Assembly (NCBI GenBank): GCA_020310875.1
Contig: MU260067.1
Location: forward strand, 716,501-780,500
Reading direction: 5' to 3'
DNA length: 64,000 nucleotides
Origin: Ceratopteris richardii
Lineage: Eukaryota > Streptophyta > Polypodiopsida > Polypodiales > Pteridaceae
Under the pieces are notes generated by a model. That model worked only from the letters and a program-made list of their open reading frames with translations, ran no database searches and was not told the origin of the DNA. This document shows positions 33,501 through 44,767 of this stretch, piece by piece. The translations under genes were made by a program, and so were the position numbers. How positions within the stretch are numbered: the first letter of the stretch is position 1; every line of letters starts with the position of its first letter.

Positions 33501-33724
33501 ATTAAAAACCACCGCATAGACACTTACAAACTTTTTCGCTTCCTTCCAAATTACATAGACAATTGCAGCTGTGTAAAAATATCAATCATTAATATTCATA
33601 AGGGCTACAATGTTACATCATCATGATGCATACATTGCATCATGTTTTTGCTTCCAATCAGTCACATGCACATGTTCAGCTTGTCCCTCTCCTCTTCCCG
33701 CAAAACATACGCTTTCATAGTAAC
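30571..33724. other. Sequence between the two direct repeats
   Basis: No convincing gene. Short plus-strand frames (31,289-31,645; 32,963-33,151) and minus-strand snatches around 32,080-32,340 and 32,700 (a possible degraded zinc-knuckle context) show no clear family. If the flanking repeats are LTRs, this is the decayed interior of an old gypsy-like or non-autonomous element. Confidence 0.3.
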
Positions 33725-33865
33725 ATTTTTGTACAGAAAACATCATACCCCTCCATATTATGTGCATATCCTTTGCAACAATAATAAAATACTACCTCAT
33801 TATTTAAAACTGCTAAGGTTCGTGAATATCAGGTATACTAAGAGACCCCTCTTGTAAGCCTAAGG
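33725..33865. repeat. Direct repeat, right copy (possible LTR)
   Basis: Partner of 30,430-30,570. No target duplication could be defined because the repeat edges are eroded. Confidence 0.45.
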
Positions 33866-34850
33866 AGCACAAAGTGCTTCGAAAGATAATTCTGGATTGG
33901 TATTTTTCTTGACATGCTTATCTTATCAAGTATCGTCAAGTATGGAGCCCACAAGAAACAAGTATGGCACATTAGAGTATGCATTCCACCCATGTCGGAG
34001 TGCAAATTCTATGCAAATTTGCAGAGGAAGAGATTTACCAGTGCAAACTCCATTCCATCAAAGATATTGGAAAATTTTCTCATCTTTCATGTTTGTAATC
34101 CAACGTTGTACTTTTAGAAGCTTAAACACTAAAAATATCGAATTGATTGAAGATTCCACATTAAAACACTCTTGGAAAAATAAGGAATTTTTTGTAAATG
34201 GAAGTTCGACAAGCACCTACTCCCTCGATCTTTCACTTTAAAAGAACATCCATACATGTGAAGGGGCATAGTATCCGTGAACCCCCCACCGTTATCCCAC
34301 AAAATAGAGATATGGATATTCTATAGCCTTCAAGTTTTGAATCTCCCATGGGTGGAAAAAGCATTTATGACCATCCAAAGTGAAAGGACACTTGAATATT
34401 TGATTGTTATCAACAACATAGAACAAAAAGTGATGCATATTCATTTTGTATTTATAAATTATTTCCGATTCACAACACTTTAAACTGCGAGGTATAACCT
34501 AGACATATAACCTAATAGGTTATTCATTTCATTCTTTTAAAAGTAACTGGAAGAGTAAGTCGATGACAAAACTTGAGAAAAAAAAAGAGAGGAGATAAAA
34601 TATAAGTCCATGACGAAACTATGAAAAAATGGAAATTTCTACAAAAATGTGGGCTCTTATTCAAAGAGCGCCCCTCGATATGTCGCATCCTATGAGTACT
34701 CATCGCGGCGCTTTGGCAGATCGCATTCGCATGGCGGAAATGTGTTTATAGAGGAGAACAATATCGCGGGATAAACTCTCTGTCCTGCGAAACATGTGGA
34801 CGTGAAGCCGCTCTTACTTTTTCTCCCCGCTCGCTCTCTCTGACATACAC
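33866..34850. other. Spacer before the low-copy island
   Basis: To about 34,640 it is AT-rich with no feature. From 34,660 the composition shifts to higher GC with many CG dinucleotides (cgcatggcgg, atatcgcggg), unlike the CG-poor retrotransposon sequence around it. That fits unmethylated low-copy DNA next to a gene. Confidence 0.35.
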
Positions 34851-34972
34851 TGTGAGAAGGACAAGTGAAATCCGCAGATCATTTCATATCAGCACTCTAA
34901 GCATTGCGAGAGAAGAAGGGACGCAGATAGGCAAGTTTGCTCTTAATGTTTCCATATTCGCGACAGAACTAA

Positions 34973-34993
34973 CTCTCTCTCTCTCTCTCTCTC
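34973..34993. repeat. (CT)n microsatellite
   Basis: An uninterrupted CT run in the low-copy island. A compound (AC)n(TC)n tract also lies at 35,149-35,177. The plus-strand frames crossing both are Leu/Ser by-products. Confidence 0.85.
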
Positions 34994-35378
34994 AATCAAT
35001 CCTTAAATCAGTTGTGCGAGGAATTGGACAACAGATGAACGTCATCAATGTGGACGTTCAACGAACTCGACTCATGAATTAGAGGTGGAGATGGAGATTA
35101 CCTTCGTTCAACACATTGACCGTAACATCTACAGTGACAACAAAGTTAACACACACACACTCTCTCTCTCTCTCTCTGTGTGGAAGAAAACGTCATCACA
35201 AGGTGCTCGATATTTCTATAATCAAGGAACTCAGCATTTTTATTCTAACAAGAACACAAATAACAAAAGGGCTCACAAAGATGACTGTACGCTTGATGTC
35301 GAACTGATCTCTGTTGTTATCGCAACCTCCTTCATCTCTCAGGCGACTAAGCCATGTACTACTTAAGTTGCTGCTCAT

Positions 35379-35577
35379 CTATGCCACCACGGAGGACAGT
35401 CCACTACCATTCCAAGTAATGTAAACGGTTGTCGCGTTTTGCTTACTTGGTACTGTCAAATTCAGGTTGTTGCCGTAGTACCATTCAAGTACTTGTTTTG
35501 TGCTGAATATTACCTTCACCGGCTTGAACTCGAAGTACGTCCCCGCGTCAATGGACTACATAACGCATTTCGAAGAG

Positions 35578-35623
<46 letters not shown>

Positions 35624-36186
35624 ACGAAGTGATACCACACTGAGCAACCAGTAGCTCTCGCTACCGGCAGCCAGCTGCATGAGAGGAGCGTTGGCGGGGG
35701 TCCAGTTCCCCAAGGTTGAGGTGTTCCCAGCAATAACAAAGCCGTTACCATACACCAGCTTGTAGTCCAATACGAACGTTACAGTTCCAGCATCCACAGT
35801 AATCTACATTTCATGAAACGAAAACATTAGCGCGTTGTGTGAGGATCGACGATATGATCAAGCTCTTACAGGCACCGCTTATGAATGGATGCAGTACAGA
35901 GAGATGGAGACGCGTAGAGGCGGAGATAGGCAAATGGACAGGAAACGTTTCTTTCCAGATCAATGACATGAGACACGAATGGTAGAAAGCAGTGGCTTCT
36001 ATCTGCTGGCCTATAGACTCTGAACATTGCGTGCATATAATCGGACCCATAACCAAGATATTAGTTTCACTGATCCGCCTGTGAGAGAGAGAGAGGAGAG
36101 AGAAAGAAAAAGAAGCATACAAGAGGAGCTATGAACGTGGCTGTGAAGAAGACAGCCACCAGCAATGTATACGATGGAGCAGCCAT
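35379..36186 (-). CDS. Secreted single-domain CBM20-like protein, three exons
   Basis: Exons 36,121-36,186, 35,636-35,803 and 35,379-35,555 have GT-AG introns, all phase 0, and encode 136 residues. Residues 1-22 are a hydrophobic signal peptide encoded exactly by exon 1. The rest is one CBM20 domain: VTFVLDYKLVYGNGFVIAGN, then STLGNW, then SESYWLLSV joined by splicing to SIDAGTYFEFKPVKV, then LEWYYGNNLNLTVPS and ending ATTVYITW. The conserved Trp in LGNW, the Trp in LEW and the FEFK strand match the starch-binding fold of glucoamylase and CGTase modules. No catalytic domain is attached, and the protein ends shortly after the last strand. The likely product is a small extracellular polysaccharide-binding protein. 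There are several N-x-S/T sites. All splice sites, the TATA box and the frame are intact, so this is the best candidate for a functional host gene here. Confidence 0.8.
35581..35620. repeat. (AG)n microsatellite inside intron 2 of the CBM20-like gene
   Basis: 40 bases of perfect AG (CT on the coding strand). On the minus strand it sits in the 80-nt second intron, between donor GT (35,634-35,635) and acceptor AG (35,556-35,557). It makes up half the intron and may act as its polypyrimidine tract. Confidence 0.9.
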
Positions 36187-36262
36187 GGCACTGAAGGAGA
36201 CGAGACCTTATTGTGCAGGCGGTGCCGTTATGAGGATGCTGTGTGAGAAGGTTCACGCCACT

Positions 36263-36270
36263 AATTTATA
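36263..36270 (-). promoter_or_regulatory. TATA box of the CBM20-like gene
   Basis: Minus strand CTATAAATTAG, about 80 bp upstream of the ATG at 36,184-36,186. With normal spacing the 5' leader would be about 50 nt. Confidence 0.6.
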
Positions 36271-37050
36271 GGACAAAGATGAGAGCCTGTCAGAGATATT
36301 TTAACGAAATCGCGGGCACACGAGTGAGCAACTTGGGCTCTTACATGACTTTGGCAATCATGCTTGGAGCTAGGACCTCTCATGAATCACGCAGAAGTAA
36401 ATAGCGACGGATCGAGACCTCTCGTGAGTCATAGCTACAGTAGTAGAGTTTACGTGAAACTTTGCTAACGCAGCTCGTATGGAGAATTTGACAGGCGGAG
36501 CAGAATTCATGACATGACATTGATAGAGTACTTAACATAATTGAAGCTTCAAGTTCAATTTGCAGAGGTATATGTCATGGACGCACAACCGCTACAAGTA
36601 GAAGTTATAGCTCCGTCACGATGCTGATGCAGGTTCAACGATTATCAGGAATAGAGGCTCAACAATTATCAGTAATAGTTTTTGCTTTGGTCAATATACA
36701 TAGACGGTCAACAATTATCAGTAATACTTTTCGCTTTGGTAATGTGGAACACCCACATTAACGCCTGGCAAAACTAAGTAAATCATGATCTTCCCCTCTT
36801 GATGGTTGCGCCCAACACGATAGATCACCTAGCTATTGAGAAATGACACTAGCTGTTGAGAAATGAAACTACAGGTTCCAACAAAATTCATGCTCCAACA
36901 TTACCACACTCGCTCAATATTTTTTCTTTCCTCAAGAGCTAGGTCGTCTCATGGTGTTGGTCGTCCAAGTTGAAAACTGAGGAAAATAAAAGTTATTGAG
37001 CAAGTTTGGCGTAACAAATTCAGTGTCTAGGTTTTAGGCAACCTGGTACG
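36271..37050. other. Upstream flank of the CBM20-like gene
   Basis: No coding signal. A short direct repeat, caattatcagtaatag (three copies between 36,660 and 36,730, two followed by ttttcgctttgg/ttttgctttgg), is the only structure seen. It could be regulatory or a small tandem duplication. Confidence 0.35.
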
Positions 37051-37054
37051 ATTT

Positions 37055-37135
37055 TGCAACTCACGTAGGTCAGTTCGTATGGCGTGCAGCCTTGGGGGTG
37101 TCGGTAGGGGTTCAAACCCCGTCTACTGCCTTCAC
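37055..37135 (+). repeat. tRNA-derived SINE-like head
   Basis: Contains a perfect Pol III B box, GGGTTCAAACCCC, inside a tRNA-like T arm (gtaggggttcaaaccccgtctactgcc), preceded by an A-box-like stretch. There is no cloverleaf with a complete anticodon arm, so it is a SINE or tRNA relic rather than a tRNA gene. Confidence 0.4.
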
Positions 37136-37157
37136 ACCCCTATTTGTTTCAAAAAGG

Positions 37158-37256
37158 AGTCTCTCATTACATGCCACACCTTTTGGTAGGAAAGGTGGGT
37201 GGGGAGGGCTTTGGTTGTATTCCTGAAACACTATTTACACACGTCAGTTGAAGAGG
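37158..37256 (+). repeat. Dispersed repeat, copy 1 (second at 42,066-42,172)
   Basis: Both copies share ccacac.ttttggtagga, gggtg, ggagggcttt.gtt and a ttacacacgtcag/atacggtcacgt end. In copy 1 it directly follows the SINE-like head, so it may be the SINE body. Confidence 0.45.
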
Positions 37257-37317
37257 TTAAAAGTCCCTTTTGTTTTGAGAGATTACAATGAATTGGAAAG
37301 AGATGCACACCCAACCT

Positions 37318-37462
37318 GGTATGGTAGAGGCACCCCATCTTGGGAACTCATGGACACTTATGTTGGGGAACTCATGGATATGTCCGGCCAAGATTTGAGC
37401 TCAAGACTTCCTCCTAGAGATTCAAAGCATCAACCACTAGGCTATGTGAACTTGGACCAACC
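37318..37462 (-). repeat. tRNA-like SINE fragment
   Basis: On the minus strand an A-box-like tagcctagtggttga is followed about 35 nt later by a degenerate B box (cttgagctcaaatc). This is the usual layout of plant tRNA-derived SINEs. Ends are not defined. Confidence 0.35.
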
Positions 37463-37949
37463 CTCGGCATGCGACCAGTGCTCATAGAGGAGGAAACCCT
37501 CCTCGCATGGGAGTGATGCCAACTTAAAGGAGAGAATCTTCGAAAAAGCTTTGGCACCCGCTTCTTTTAGTTTTGCATCTTTTATTATTCTTTGTAATAG
37601 CGCATGTTATAAGTACTCTTTTCACTCAGGCATTGGATGCTTTTTGGTATATGACGTATCACTATGTATTCTCTTAAGCGGGTTGTACATCTGATCTCCA
37701 TTTGGGACATGGATAGGGTGACGATCACTACAATTATTCTTTGGACGTTATATGTTATTTCATTTGTGATGACGATCATAGGCACAAAAAAGGTAGTTAT
37801 GCAAGGCACTACTGCAACAAAAAGGTAGTTTGTAGAAGTGCATGATGAAGAAAAACACATTGATATGTATGATGAGTTTATTACGCACAAAAACCATGCC
37901 ACCTTGATAGGACGCACACAAACATTAGAGATGCTATTGCAAACTTAAG

Positions 37950-40900
37950 CTAGTTCACTTGAGGATCTGAAACAACAAGTTACTTATGTGGAAACACAAT
38001 AAGGCACTTCATCTCGAGAACCCAAAACCATATGTCCAAGATTGAGAAAAACCAAAAATAGTTGCTCGATGTTTAGGAAATCCTAGTCATGATTCTCTAT
38101 TGATTAAGGATTTGAAATCTCCCCAATTTTTTGGTGCTGATAGAGACCTAAATAAAGATGTTCTTTCCACATTTATTCAAAAGTGTAACAATTTGCATCA
38201 ACTTATAAGAACAGAAGATGGGTATAGAGTTTAGAAGCTAGCTTGTACCTAGGACCATAAGCCTACAAGTGGTGGTTAACTATAAAGGATGCATGTATTC
38301 TTCCTAGAGAGTAGAAATAATTTGAAGTGTTATTTCTCAAGAAGTTTCTACGAGAAAATGAAGATAAGCATTACTAGGGGAGTGAGATAGTGTGACTTAG
38401 CATAATCATGAGACTATTGTTAAGCCAATGGGGTTAAGTGTTTAGAATGTGTGAGGATTTGAGCGAGGATTTAGGTGTCAAATGGGATGCCCTGAAAATG
38501 TTACAAAAACGTTATTAAGTATGCACAAATTTATGAGGATATGTCTTGTAGTATTCGACATTTCTTGATGCTTCCACTAGACCTTTCAAGCCATTCAAAT
38601 TCAAAAGATCACTTATCGAAGGTAGAGAAAGAATTATGGATAAGAAACCCAAGCAAGAAGGCTCGTGATTGTCTAATGATGATTATGAAGGACAAAAGAA
38701 AGATAGCATTTGTTTTCATTGTCTTTCACACATTCAGGCCGAGTGAAATTGTCCACCATGTAAGGGGGAAGAATAGAATATTTTAACAGTAACGTGACAC
38801 AAAAAAGAAAGCCATGGAGAGTCCACTTGGTTCATATCATATCTATTCATGGCAGCAATCACTCCACATTTGTTAAGGTATTACATTAGGATAGATCATA
38901 TTTCTATAATTTTACATAGTCTATATGTTGATATTCTTTTGGACCTCATGACTTAGTAAAACATGGATCAATTCATGGGACAACTCTTTGAGTTATGATT
39001 GATGACTCAAAAATACATAACTTTATAAACTCTAAATCAGTGAAAATATTGAAGCTTCCCATCAATCCAAGTGCTCATTGATATGTCATCTCCATGGTGC
39101 AGGGAGATGACATATGTCATGTCAATGATCTAGGAAGAGGATAAGTGTTTATGGTTCACTATGTTATCCAATTTGGAAATTAATTTATAGGGTTATCAAT
39201 ACCAAGTCAGCTTTCTAATTATGAATATGGAGGAAACGGACTTAGAATTAGGGTGTGAATGGTTATGGGGTTAGGGGATACCTTGAAGTGTAGCTATTGT
39301 ACAAACATCCTTGATTTAAGTCGCAATGGAAGTGGTTTTAAGATCCAAGGAAACATTAAGTGACTAGCCAACCTCTGATGTCCTCTCTAGAACTTGCTCA
39401 TTTGTTGGAGGAAGATTGAGTAAAGGAAATGTATCTCATTACTTTTTTGGAAGGTTCATTTGATGTAACTAAATCTTATAATCGAAATATTTCTCTCTCA
39501 TGCTACTTGATGTTTGAGTCTTTTGTTGAGAAATTAAAGAAAAATAATATTCGAGTATTATGATGTTTCTCCATCTAAGTACCCACTTTTTAGTGCCAAT
39601 GTGGATCATGCTATTGACTTGGTTTCTGAATCAAGGACTATTCGTAAAGAACCACATAGGATGAACCAAATTCAAAATGAGAAGTTGATCAATTTAAACA
39701 CATTAATGTTTGAGTATTGTCATACTTCTTAGTTTCCTAGCAGTTTACCACCTACTAGGGGCACCGTGGATCATGCTATTGACTTGGTTTTTGAATCAAA
39801 GACTATTTGTAAAGCATAGTTTAGGATGAGTCAAAGTCAAAATGAAGAAATTACGTGGTTAGGGATTGATGCATCCTACTGATTCTCTTTGGGCATCACC
39901 AATTTTATTGGTGATTAGGAAGAATGGTTCATTGAGGATGTGTATTGACTATAGGGCTCTCAATAAGATAATAATGGAACACAAATTCTCTATGTCAAGG
40001 ATGGATGCATTACTTGAAGAGATGCATACAACAAAATTTAACTAAGCTTAATCTTATGCAAGGATATCATTAATTAAGAATAAAAGTAGAAGATTTTCCA
40101 AAGATTTCTTTTTGCACTAGATATGGGATTTATGAGTTTATGGTGATGCGTTTTGGACTCACCAATTCCCCAAGCACTTTCATGAAACTTATGAATCAAC
40201 TGTTATGTCTCCATATCTTGGATTGTTTGTACTAGAGTTTTTCAGATGATATTATGGTCTATATTTCCGTGCAAGAGGAAAACTTGGCCTATTTGAGGAA
40301 AATCTTCCAAGATTTATTGAAAAATTCATTTTATAGTAAAGATCCTAAATGTGAATTTCTTAAAAAAGAGGTCTCTTATTTGGGGCATATTATTTCAAAG
40401 GATGGGATACATATGGATCTAAAAAAAGTAAGGGTTTTTTTGGAGTGGCCATATCCATGGAACTTAGATGAGCTCCAAAAAGTTTTAGGTTTATCAGAGT
40501 TCTATTGTAGGTTCATCAAGCATTATGCTCATATAATTGTGCCTATGATTGAAGACCTTAAAGAGAAAGGAAAGACCTTCTATTAGGGCAACGAACAATG
40601 TGAAAGTATGGAAAAATTAAAATTAATAGTAGCTAGAACTCTTATTTTACCCATAGTGGATCCCAATCAGCCATTGGATGCAATTGCTACTAATAATTAT
40701 GTGATTGTGTGGTATTAATGATAGACATCCAATTGCTTTTGAAAGAAAGAATTTAGATTCTTCACTATAGAAATACCTTGTGTATGACAAAGAGTTGTAT
40801 GCTATCATTCATACTCTTAAGAAATGGTGAAGCTATTTATATGGAGAAAAAGTCACTAAAGTGTTTGATCAAGAGAGAATTAAGTAGCGCTCTGATAAGA

Positions 40901-41930
40901 TAGATGTAAAAGTAAGGAAGGTCCAATGGGAAGAGAATTTATAAGAATTTGATTATGAACAAAGATATACAGAAGGATGGTCCAATGGAGTGGCCAGCTC
41001 ACTTAGTTGCAGGCCAATGATAATATATTGAATTTTACTAAGATCACTAATGAGTTACTTGAGTCGATGAAAAGAGAATCTAGGCATAAATCATACTTAT
41101 GGCCTTTTTTGGGAAATGATTAGTATGTGGGATCCAAAGTTGTATGTTTCCAATGAGATGTAGTGTTTACAAATACTCAAGGAAGACTCAAGTGGAAAAG
41201 CTATAGTATTCAAGATGAATATCTATTGTATAAAAGAAAAGCTTTTGTCCTGAAAGATGATAAGTTAAGAAGCCAAGTATTAAATGCGTGTCATTCTCTG
41301 CCTAGTGCATGATATCCTAGAATTAACAAGACACATGATCTTTTTAAATTGAAATTCTATTGGCCAAGATTACATCATGATGTACACGAGTATGTACTTA
41401 AGTGTACTAAGTGTTAGGTCAATAAAGGTGAAGGGTTGAAGTAACGAGGATCACTCCATCCACTGGAGGTGCTTGATGGCAAGTTGGAAAGTATATCCAT
41501 GGATTTAGTTGTATAATTTCCAAGAACTCATAAAGAACATGGTTATGTGTGGGTTATAGTGGATGAATTAACCTAAATAGCTTGGTTTATTCTCAGACAT
41601 ACTTTTATGAAGATAGTAACTTCGCTAGAATCTTTGTGGAAATCTTGCAACCATTGTATGGTCTTCCTTTAGACATAGATTATATATCTAGTTGATTTTG
41701 AAACCACACCTCAAGTCATGGGATTATTGAACCTATTTCAATTTACTTTATTCCACATCTTAGGTGAAGTGGAAAGACAATTTTGAAGAGAATGCCACCA
41801 TGAGAGATAGTAGATATTATTCAAAGACAAGTTCCCTCTTTTTTTTTCCTTCCAAAGAGTTTCTTTTGGGAAGGGATATTCCAAAAGGACACACATATAT
41901 CACTATGTACTTTGTACATAGGATCTAGTG
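37950..41930 (+). pseudogene. Ty3/gypsy element remnant, gag to integrase
   Basis: Broken plus-strand frames in gypsy order. Gag: 37,950-38,780. Decayed protease: about 38,800-39,400. RT: 39,880-40,590 with RKNGSLRMCIDYRALN near 39,921, [19 protein letters not shown] sequence, a catalytic FSDD at 40,239-40,250, and LGHIISKDGIHMD. RNase H: about 40,650-41,030. Integrase: 41,290-41,900, with a zinc-finger remnant (KCTKC) and HKEHGYVWVIVDELT. Many stops, including within RT, so it is inactive. LTRs were not located. Confidence 0.7.
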
Positions 41931-43145
41931 GGAGTGGACATTAGAAACTTTCCCAAATTATTTCCATTGCCATTTTCAAGAAAAAATGGAGTTAAAGGGA
42001 AGGAATAGTCATATAAATTGAGGGTTGAGATTAAGGGGAGACATGAGTGGTTGTGATTTCTCTGATTAGTTACCACACATTTTGGTAGGAAGGATGGGTG
42101 CGAAAGAAGGGAGGAGAGGGCTTTAGTTAGATTCCACATGCAGTACATATACGGTCACGTGGGAGAGGAAGGAAGGATATTTTCTTCCATGTGTGACTTG
42201 GTGGTTTTAATGGGTTGTTAGTTGGAGATCTCAATTTTCCATCAAGCTTTGTAAAATAGGGATAGTTACTCACTTGGAAATGAACTATTCAATCTTTCCA
42301 AATATATTTTTAAGTGGCATGACTTAAGAGCTAATTGAGGCCAAGTCATTGAAAAAATACAACTACAAGGGAGAAGTAAGGGAACTAAAGAGCATTCGCT
42401 ATCTCTTGTCTATTTGTTGTTTGTGGAAGCGATTCAAAGGAGGCTTATAAGGTTTTTGAATGAACCATTTAATCCTTGAAGTTATCATTGATAGGAATTT
42501 TGGAAGTTCTTCATGTAAGAAGGGAAGTGACATTGTAGAGATCTTTTAAGGACAACATCAGTTTCGAATACATATTTTTTTCTTGTGGAAACGTGCATGG
42601 GTCTAGCCTTATGGACCTAGGACCCCTTTGATGCCTATCAACCTCAGAAAAATTTGATTGATTTTTTTTTGAAAGGGGCATGAATTTGGCCTTATGCACC
42701 TAGGCCCCCCTCTTTGGAAGGCTCTTTCCTCACTTTTGGGAGGGTCAACCTTCATTATCATGGAGGTTATATCCTTCATAAGGAGCATTCGGTATGATGA
42801 ATAGGAGATAGATGGAGAAAAGCATGGAGCCCCATGGATTCTCTTTGGATATTTCCTTGTTTTTCCTCTCCCTAAAGTTGAATTGTTAAAAGTTGAGGGG
42901 CTTAATCTTATTTCTCATTCATAAATCCTTCATGTGGGGGATTTTTTAGTTGAAGCGGCTTTAGTATATGTAGGAGAAGATTAGAGACGAAGGAGAAAGA
43001 AACATTGCACTGAACTCTCTATGCCTTGATTCGAATGGAAGATTAAAATAACTTTTGTTGCTAGAAAAAGACAAAATACTAACTATGAAACATGTTGCAC
43101 ATCAGCAAGATTTTTTATTATATTCGAAACATGCAGTACATAAGT
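41931..43145. other. Spacer between gypsy remnant and copia C
   Basis: It contains the second copy of the dispersed repeat (42,066-42,172). Otherwise there are only short frames, no recognised gene, and no target duplication matching the far side of copia C. Confidence 0.4.
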
Positions 43146-43375
43146 TGTTGATATATTTCGGTAGTGATGTGTGAGAACACTCTAGGACCGCCGCGGCACT
43201 TTTTTTCCCTCTTTAGGAGGTTTTCTCCCCCGACTTATATATACGCCTATTGCCCTAATGGGCTACTTATCTTTGTACATTCTCTAGTAATACACTCAGT
43301 ATTGTGTGTTATGCTCCAAGCTTCTTCTTTTTCCTTGTGTTGTTCGCGTGCTTCCGCAGACATCTAACTCCAACA
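43146..43375 (+). repeat. 5' LTR of copia C
   Basis: A 230-bp LTR from TGTTGATATATTT to CTCCAACA. It shares about 91% identity (roughly 20 differences) with the LTR at 54,318-54,547 and also matches the 5' LTR of copia D. It contains a TATA-like tatatata. The primer site TGGTATCAGAGC follows at 43,378-43,389. Confidence 0.92.
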
Positions 43376-43730
43376 ATTGGTATCAGAGCAAGTCGTCGCT
43401 TCATCTAGGGCGTCGTCGACACTCCTCCGGTTGCATTCTCAAAATTGCACAAAATTTGGTGAGCATACTCAGCGTGTTTCTGAGATCAAAACAGCATCGC
43501 TTTGTCGTGCCAAAATCACGATCTGAGCTTGTTTCGGCCTCTGAACGCACTATCGTAGTGCTTGTGCAGGCCATTTCCTCTTTTTGTGCCAAAGGTATAT
43601 ACCAGTTTCTATTCGCCAGTATAAGCGTCTCAAAGTCTGCTATAGGTTTAGCACAACGCCTCTAGGTACTTCCGTTCAACTTTTTGAGATACAATCAATT
43701 TTCTGCATCAAGGTATTTTAGTCACCGGCC

Positions 43731-44767
43731 ATGGCTGAAAGTAGTGATGTATTCCGTATGTTGGCTATTGAGGATAAGTTGGATGGTACCAACTACCCAT
43801 TATGGGCTCATATGATGCGACATGTGTTGGTTGCAAAAGGACTGTGGAACATTGTGCAGGGTGTCGAAAAACGTCCTATCACACCTGTAACTGTTACAAC
43901 TGCAGGTACTGAAGCTGATGCAGAAGGTGTCAAAGATGATAATATTCTGCATATTCCTATTCGTGATGCAGTTTCTGCTGCAACTACTACAGAGTAGATT
44001 CGCTGGGATGGCAGAGATGCCCCAGCACATGCTTTGATAGCTTTGTCTATCAAACGTGCCATTATTCCTCACATTTGCTCTTGCCGAACAGCTAAGGATG
44101 CTTGGCATACACTTACCACATTGTACCAAGCTAGCAATGAGGCTCGTGTTGCTTACCTTCGAAAACACTTGGAGAGTGAGCACATGAATGAAGGTGATTC
44201 TATGGACAGTTTCCTAACAAAGATCAAAGACTTGAAGGAACAATTGATTTCTGCGGATGAGGTTATACCAGATAGCTCACTTGTGCTGACCGTTCTGAAT
44301 GGTATTCTTGATTCATATCAGAGTTTTGCTTCTACTCTTCGGTTGATGTGAAAGGCAATCCAAATGCCTTATCATTTGAGGAATTAGTCTTTGTTCTTTT
44401 GCAAGAAGATCAGTCCAGGCAGAATAGGTCCATTATGCGAGTTGTAGATCAAGCTTTCCGGGCTAGTCAGAAGGGCAAAGGAAAATGGAGCTCTTCAACT
44501 AGTAAGCTGAAATCTGCTAATTCTGCATATTCGAAGAAGAAAGATAAAGATGAGAAGAAATAAAAAAAGCAGAAATTGTTTTGTAAGTAGTGTAAAGGGA
44601 ATGATCATATTATAAAGAATTGTCCAAAACTGGCTGCTAAAGAGGCAAAGAAGAAAGAGGCTAGAATGGTTGTTGCAGAGGCCTCTACACCAAAAATAGA
44701 GTCTGCTAATCTTGTACAGGAAGAAGAATGGCGTTTACTACTGTCTGCAGTTTCGACCCATCTTCTC
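43731..44767 (+). pseudogene. Copia C gag, broken
   Basis: Starts MAESSDVFRMLAIEDKLDGT (gag helix start: LDGTNYPLW). Frames run on through RWDGRDAPAHALIALS and LTTLYQASNEARVAYL to a CCHC knuckle at 44,582-44,623, which contains an in-frame TAG (44,588-44,590). Other stops lie at about 43,996, 44,349 and 44,561. Copia B is inserted at 44,767, after the EEEW segment near the protease. The continuation is at 51,024. Confidence 0.85.

Noticed and set aside
28038..34483. Many 60-130 codon frames as small genes
   Set aside because: Their number and length are what AT-rich non-coding DNA gives by chance, and none has a domain, promoter or splice context I can support.
34852..35366. Plus-strand frames beginning MRRTSEIRRS and MEMEITFVQH
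   Set aside because: They run through (CT)n and (AC)n tracts that generate the Leu/Ser and Thr/His runs; they are more likely the 3' flank of the CBM20-like gene.
37081..37131. A tRNA gene around the perfect B box
   Set aside because: The T arm is tRNA-like, but I cannot draw an acceptor stem or anticodon arm; it fits a SINE head better.
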